Assembly (NCBI GenBank): GCA_051453625.1
Contig: JBOZIK010000001.1
Location: 296,932,411 to 296,979,349 of the forward strand
DNA: 46,939 bases
Direction of reading: 5' to 3'
Origin: Welwitschia mirabilis
Taxonomy: Eukaryota > Gnetophyta > Gnetopsida > Welwitschiales
Shown here: positions 43,497-46,939 of the stretch, piece after piece
How the letters are laid out: every line of letters starts with the position of its first letter
Numbering within the stretch: the first letter of the stretch is position 1
The notes under the pieces: generated by a model
The model's input: only the letters and a program-made list of their open reading frames with translations
What the model was told of the DNA's origin: nothing
Database searches by the model: none
Made by a program: the position numbers and the translations under genes

Positions 43497-43964
43497 ATTT
43501 TAAAAAGTAGTTAGTTTGTTGTAACAAGCTCTTAGTGCTTGTTTCAATCCATACAAGACTTTCTTAAGCCTATAAACATGATTAGTTTTATGAGGATCAA
43601 TAAAACCTTGTGATTGCTCTACATAAACTTCTTCATTTAAGGTATCATTTAAAAAGGAACTCTTAACATTCATTTGATACACTTTGAAGTTTTTAAAGGC
43701 TACAAAAGACAAAAACATTCTAATGCTATCTAGCCTTGTAATAGGAGCAAATGCATCACTTACATCAATTGTTTTTAGTGATATTGTTTTCTTCATCACA
43801 CTTGTTTTTAAAAATTTACTTAGTCCCAATGATATTTTTATCTTTTAGCCTTTCTACATGTCTCCAAACATCATTTCTCTTGAATTATTCTAGTTCATCT
43901 TGCATTGCCATTATGATTTTTAGCTTTTTCAGATTTCTTGGGCTCTATTTTTAAAACATAACAA
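43497..43964 (-). pseudogene. copia INT-RT junction, distal copy
   Basis: The 43500-43829 frame reads DVSDAFAPITRLDSIRMFLS, FKNFKVYQMNVKSSFLNDTL, NEEVYVEQSQGFIDPHKTNH and [20 protein letters not shown]. This is the same RT module as the proximal copy, better preserved here. Upstream (about 43960-43830) AMQDELE-FKRNDVWRHVE and RLKDKNIIGTK are the normal RT-domain start. This copy is continuous with integrase on its right. Confidence 0.85.
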
Positions 43965-43999
43965 ATGTGAGCACATAAATTCTTCATATGATGTCTTGT

Positions 44000-44970
44000 C
44001 TTTATTTTTTAATCAACTTCTCTAATAACAGATTCTAATGAGTGATCTTTTAACTCTTTAATCTTTTTAGTTATGCCTTCTTTTGTAGAATCTTCATTAT
44101 TTTTAGTAGTCACTTCATTAGCTATGGGGATACTTGTAGATATGACTTCCTCTTTATCTGAACATTTTGGTCTTATATCAATCTCATTAATTTGAACATG
44201 TATTGACTCTTTTATGATTAAACTTCTCTTATTGAAAACTCGATATGCTCTAATTTTAGTTGAGTAACCCAAAAAATATCTTCATTGGCTTTAGAATCAA
44301 ATTTATTTAAACGTTCTCTATCTTTCAGCACATAGCATTTACTTTTGAAGACTTTAAAATATGAAACATTAGGTTGTCTTTCTTTCTATAACTTATATGG
44401 TGTTTTAACTGTATCAGATCTAAGATAAACTCTATTAATAATATAGCATGATATGCTAATAGCCTTGACCCAAAATGATTTAGAAACCTCCTTAACATTT
44501 AACATAGTTCATGCCATTTCTTGGATGACTCTGTGCTTTCTTTTAGTTATATCATTTTGTTATGGCTTTTTTGTGGCTAAAAATTAATGATCAATTCCAT
44601 TATCAATGTAATATTTCTTAAAAAAATGGTTCTCAAATTCATCATCATGATCACTCCTTATTTTTTTTATGGTATACCCTTTCTCATTTTAAATCTTTTT
44701 GCATATTTAAACCTAATATTTGTATGCTTTAGATTTGTTTGACAAAAAAGCTACCCAAGTATATTTAGAGAAGTCATCAAATATAGTAAGAAAATAACAT
44801 TTATCACCTAAACTTTGAGTTTAAGTGGGGTCTACCAAGTCCATATAAATAAGCTCTAACGGCATAGTTGTGGAACATTGGTTTTTACTTTTATGTGAAG
44901 TTCTTATTTGTTTGCTCTTTTGACATGCATTACATAAATCTTATTTTTTTACATTTATCCTAAGGATACC
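44000..44970 (-). pseudogene. copia integrase remnant with C-terminal linker
   Basis: From about 44950 downwards: DLCNACQKSKQIRTSHKSKN (end of the zinc finger), LELIYMDLVDPT with a catalytic aspartate, and FDDFSKYTWVAFLSNKSKAY. Next is RSDHDDEFENHFFKKYYIDN with the second aspartate, and then KKP-stop-QNDITKRKHRVIQEMA, where the catalytic glutamate of the usual VERKNR motif is lysine. ISCYIINRVYLRSDTVKTPY and a GYSTKIRAYRVFNKRSLIIK segment (44009-44272) complete the domain. The E-to-K change and several stops make it inactive. Confidence 0.85.
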
Positions 44971-45239
44971 TTTCACAATGTTTTTATAAATAATCATTCT
45001 CAATTGATCATAATTAAAATGAACTAATTGTTTATGCCAAAGTTCTTCTTAAGGAACATTTGAAAAATAACACAAATAAAATAATTAATCTATGATATAA
45101 ACATTGTCTATTCTATTTGCTTTAAGGATAATATTATTTGGTTCTCCATATAAAATTTTACATTTTGACTTATCGAAAACTACCTTGTGACTTTTGTCAT
45201 ATATTTGGATAATACTCAATAAGTTATGATTTAAATCAT

Positions 45240-45440
45240 TTACATACAAACTTCATTAATTCTAGGAAGGTTACCTCCACTGATGCTTCTGACACCTTTT
45301 ATATTTACTCTTCTGTTATCACCAAAAGTCACTTCTCCTCCATTAAAGTTACTTATTTACTTGAATTTGGATTTGTTTTCCATCATATGTCTTAAACATC
45401 TATTGTTCAAATGCTAGATATTGCTATTTAAAACCTTAAA
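45240..45440 (-). pseudogene. copia aspartic protease remnant
   Basis: The minus strand reads HLNNRCLRHMMENKSKF, stop, ISNFNGGEVTFGDNRRVNIK. This matches the protease pattern LDSGCSRHMTGxxSxF...GGxVxFGDNxxGKI. The catalytic D-S-G is N-N-R here, so the active site is destroyed. Confidence 0.75.
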
Positions 45441-45727
45441 AGCTATTTAAATTAAAGACTTTTAAGATCATTAGCTTTCATCCACATATTTTTTTTACAC
45501 TTATGTGGTACACCCCCTTTTGGAATAAATTTACAAGGACAAGAAATGATTGAATTTGAAAATAACATTAATTTTTTAGCATTGCCAAAAAGTTTTGAAT
45601 GTCTTGTTTTTTAATAAAAATGACAAGTAACTCTTAAGATAAACTTACTTTGTCATGTTACTTGATTTTGTTGCCTTTGTAGGTTTTGTGAGAAGAACCT
45701 AATATTTGACTTATTACTAATAGGTTT

Positions 45728-46150
45728 CTAAACTTCAAGAAATTGTTCTAATTTGGAAGAGCCACCAGAAAGTTTATTAACAATAAGATATAAATTTTTT
45801 ACCTTTGAAATAAGATCAGAGTTTTCATATTTGATCTTCTTGTATTTTGATTTCATTTCCTCCTTTTCTTTGATAAAAGGCTTTATAATCTTATTTAGAT
45901 CATTTATCCTTTTAGATAACTTTTTACATTCTAAGTATATCTCTTGACAGGTATTTTCTAGCTCATTTTGTTCTTCATTAATCACATCCAAATCATTATG
46001 CTCTGATGTACTAGGCAGGTTCTATAGAGGAGGCACAATTATCATGAAGGATAGTCTTTTGTCTTCATCAGATTCTTAGCTTGATCTATTCTCACTTTCA
46101 CAAGACTCCTTTGCATATCCATAGTTTGCAATCTGCTTGAAAATATATCC
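45728..46150 (-). pseudogene. copia gag, C-terminal coiled-coil part
   Basis: Minus-strand frame 45991-45728 (87 codons) is a lysine/glutamate-rich coiled coil (NELENTCQEIYLECKKLSKR, then KEKEEMKSKYKKIKYENSDL). An acidic-serine stretch (ESCESENRS, then ESDEDKRLS) lies upstream. This is the layout after the zinc knuckle in SIRE-type gag. The N-terminal capsid domain and CCHC knuckle should precede it but do not fit, because the primer site lies only about 130 bp further on. The gag front has been deleted. Confidence 0.65.
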
Positions 46151-46282
46151 ACATACTATCTAAGATATACTAATAAGATATAGGTATCTAAAAAAGGCAT
46201 AATTAAAAAGTCAACAAAGGGATTACTCACTTGTGGGTTCTAGAGTTTAAATTGACTAAAATCTAAAAATGGACTCAACTTA

Positions 46283-46294
46283 GCTCTCATACTA
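46283..46294 (-). other. Primer-binding site of the large copia element
   Basis: Minus-strand TAGTATGAGAGC matches the initiator-Met tRNA site TGGTATCAGAGC at 10 of 12 positions. It lies two bases after the 5' LTR end at 46297. Confidence 0.7.
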
Positions 46295-46296
46295 AA

Positions 46297-46939
46297 TGTG
46301 GAACACTTGGAGGGCAGGTGAATAGGTTCTTAAAATATTTAAATAAACTTATGATAAAAACTTGTTTGAAATAAATCACTAAAAAACTTGTGCATATAAA
46401 CTAAACGTATTCAAAAATGAAAATAACAAAAAAGCATAAAAATACTGATCAGATGTATGCAAGTTTTATAGTGATTTGGGAAACCCCCTACTTCACTCTT
46501 GATGATCATATTATCACCAAGCCTAATCCAAATCTCTGTTAACTCTTCTAGGTATTATAGGTTTACTTGTAATTTTTACACATGGACGTTTATAGGCTAA
46601 TTCTCAACCTTTTCAAATGGACTTTTATAGGCTAAGTCTTAACCTTTTCAAATGGACTTTTATAGGCTAAGTCTCAACCTTTTTAAATGGCATTATAGTG
46701 ATGGTAAAATGCCCTAGTAAACTAATATCACTTGTTCTTTGGCATAACGATTGTAATAGAGCTTTTCTCCTATAAATGATATGAACTACAATAATGAAGT
46801 ATAATATCTAACCTTAAAAGAAAAAATACAACATATATCAACTCGTCCTTGATTGACAATGAAATGCCAAGCTAGTACAATGATAAATCACAAGTTTCAA
46901 TCATTTAGAAAAAGGTCAAAAGTTATTTTAGTGATTTTT
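46297..46939 (-). repeat. 5' LTR of the large copia element (partial)
   Basis: On the plus strand it starts TGTGGAACACTTGGAGGGC (the LTR's 3' end in element orientation). It aligns with 39740-40345 and leaves the window about 0.64 kb in, so promoter and 5' edge are outside. It carries the same 37-38 bp triple repeat (46581-46690). It differs from the 3' LTR at roughly one base in six by eye. Confidence 0.8.

Larger units (their letters stand above)
39740..46939 (-). mobile_element. SIRE/Tork-like copia retrotransposon, degenerate, running off the right edge
   Basis: On the minus strand the order from the right is partial 5' LTR, Met-tRNA-type primer site, C-terminal part of gag, protease, integrase, RT, RNase H, polypurine tract and 3' LTR. 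This is the Ty1-copia order, with integrase before RT. Long gag with coiled coil, the SKYAxxLIKxF RT phrase and the PPT TCAAAAGGGGAGAT fit the SIRE/Tork side. Catalytic residues are lost in protease, integrase and RT. The INT-RT junction occurs twice around a 100-N gap, so the element may be a chimera. Confidence 0.85.

Noticed and set aside
43751-43954. 67-codon plus-strand frame
   Set aside because: It lies antisense to copia RT on the minus strand.
42881-43964. Simple allelic overlap as the cause of the duplicated copia segment
   Set aside because: The two copies differ too much, with different stops and indels, to be two haplotypes of one sequence.
45753-45947. 64-codon plus-strand frame
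   Set aside because: It is the exact antisense of the gag coiled coil on the minus strand.

Overview
The window is nuclear DNA of a flowering plant, made almost entirely of old, decayed LTR retrotransposons plus one broken plant gene. It is strongly AT-rich, and no reading frame of normal gene length is intact. The broken gene belongs to the plant ankyrin-repeat/PGG membrane protein class (ACD6-like). The retrotransposons are typical plant lineages: Ty3 Athila/Tat, Ty1-copia of SIRE/Tork type, and a long-LTR element with an initiator-Met-tRNA primer site. The LTR pairs look heavily diverged (about one base in six by eye) and carry many stops, which suggests slow TE turnover, as in some early-diverging angiosperms. 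The species cannot be named from this sequence. Assembly gaps lie at 7246-7619, 13157-13200 and 43397-43496.

Layout. (1) Positions 1-8462 are a head-to-tail array of a non-autonomous LTR element: LTR (partial) - 135 bp - LTR of 4066 bp - 118 bp - LTR (truncated). Each tiny internal segment holds a tRNA-Met-like primer site and a purine tract and no coding domain. Giant LTRs around a minimal internal domain are the most unusual architecture here. (2) 8463-11340 is featureless AT-rich DNA with one degenerate direct duplication. (3) 11513-15540 (minus strand) is the ankyrin/PGG pseudogene. It is split by a 2.0-kb internally deleted copia element (12279-14304) whose LTRs, target-site duplication, primer site and purine tract can all be located. 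Removing the element and one target copy rejoins the ankyrin reading frame. (4) 15541-20995 is mostly anonymous, with an orphan Ty3 RT fragment (17320-17424) and a palindrome-rich MITE-like patch (17755-18010).

(5) Two elements of one Athila-like family lie in the same orientation. E1 (20996-29565) keeps recognisable but stop-ridden gag, protease, RT, RNase H and integrase. E2 (31784-39066) keeps gag and protease, but its pol is gone. E2 has a 4-of-5 target-site match. (6) 39740 to the window end is a minus-strand SIRE/Tork-like copia element. Its 5' LTR runs off the right edge, most of its gag is missing, and catalytic residues are lost in protease, RT and integrase. Its INT-RT junction is present twice, in diverged copies on either side of a 100-N gap.

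No working gene, RNA gene or CRISPR array was found. The window mainly records retrotransposon insertion, internal deletion, LTR recombination and decay.
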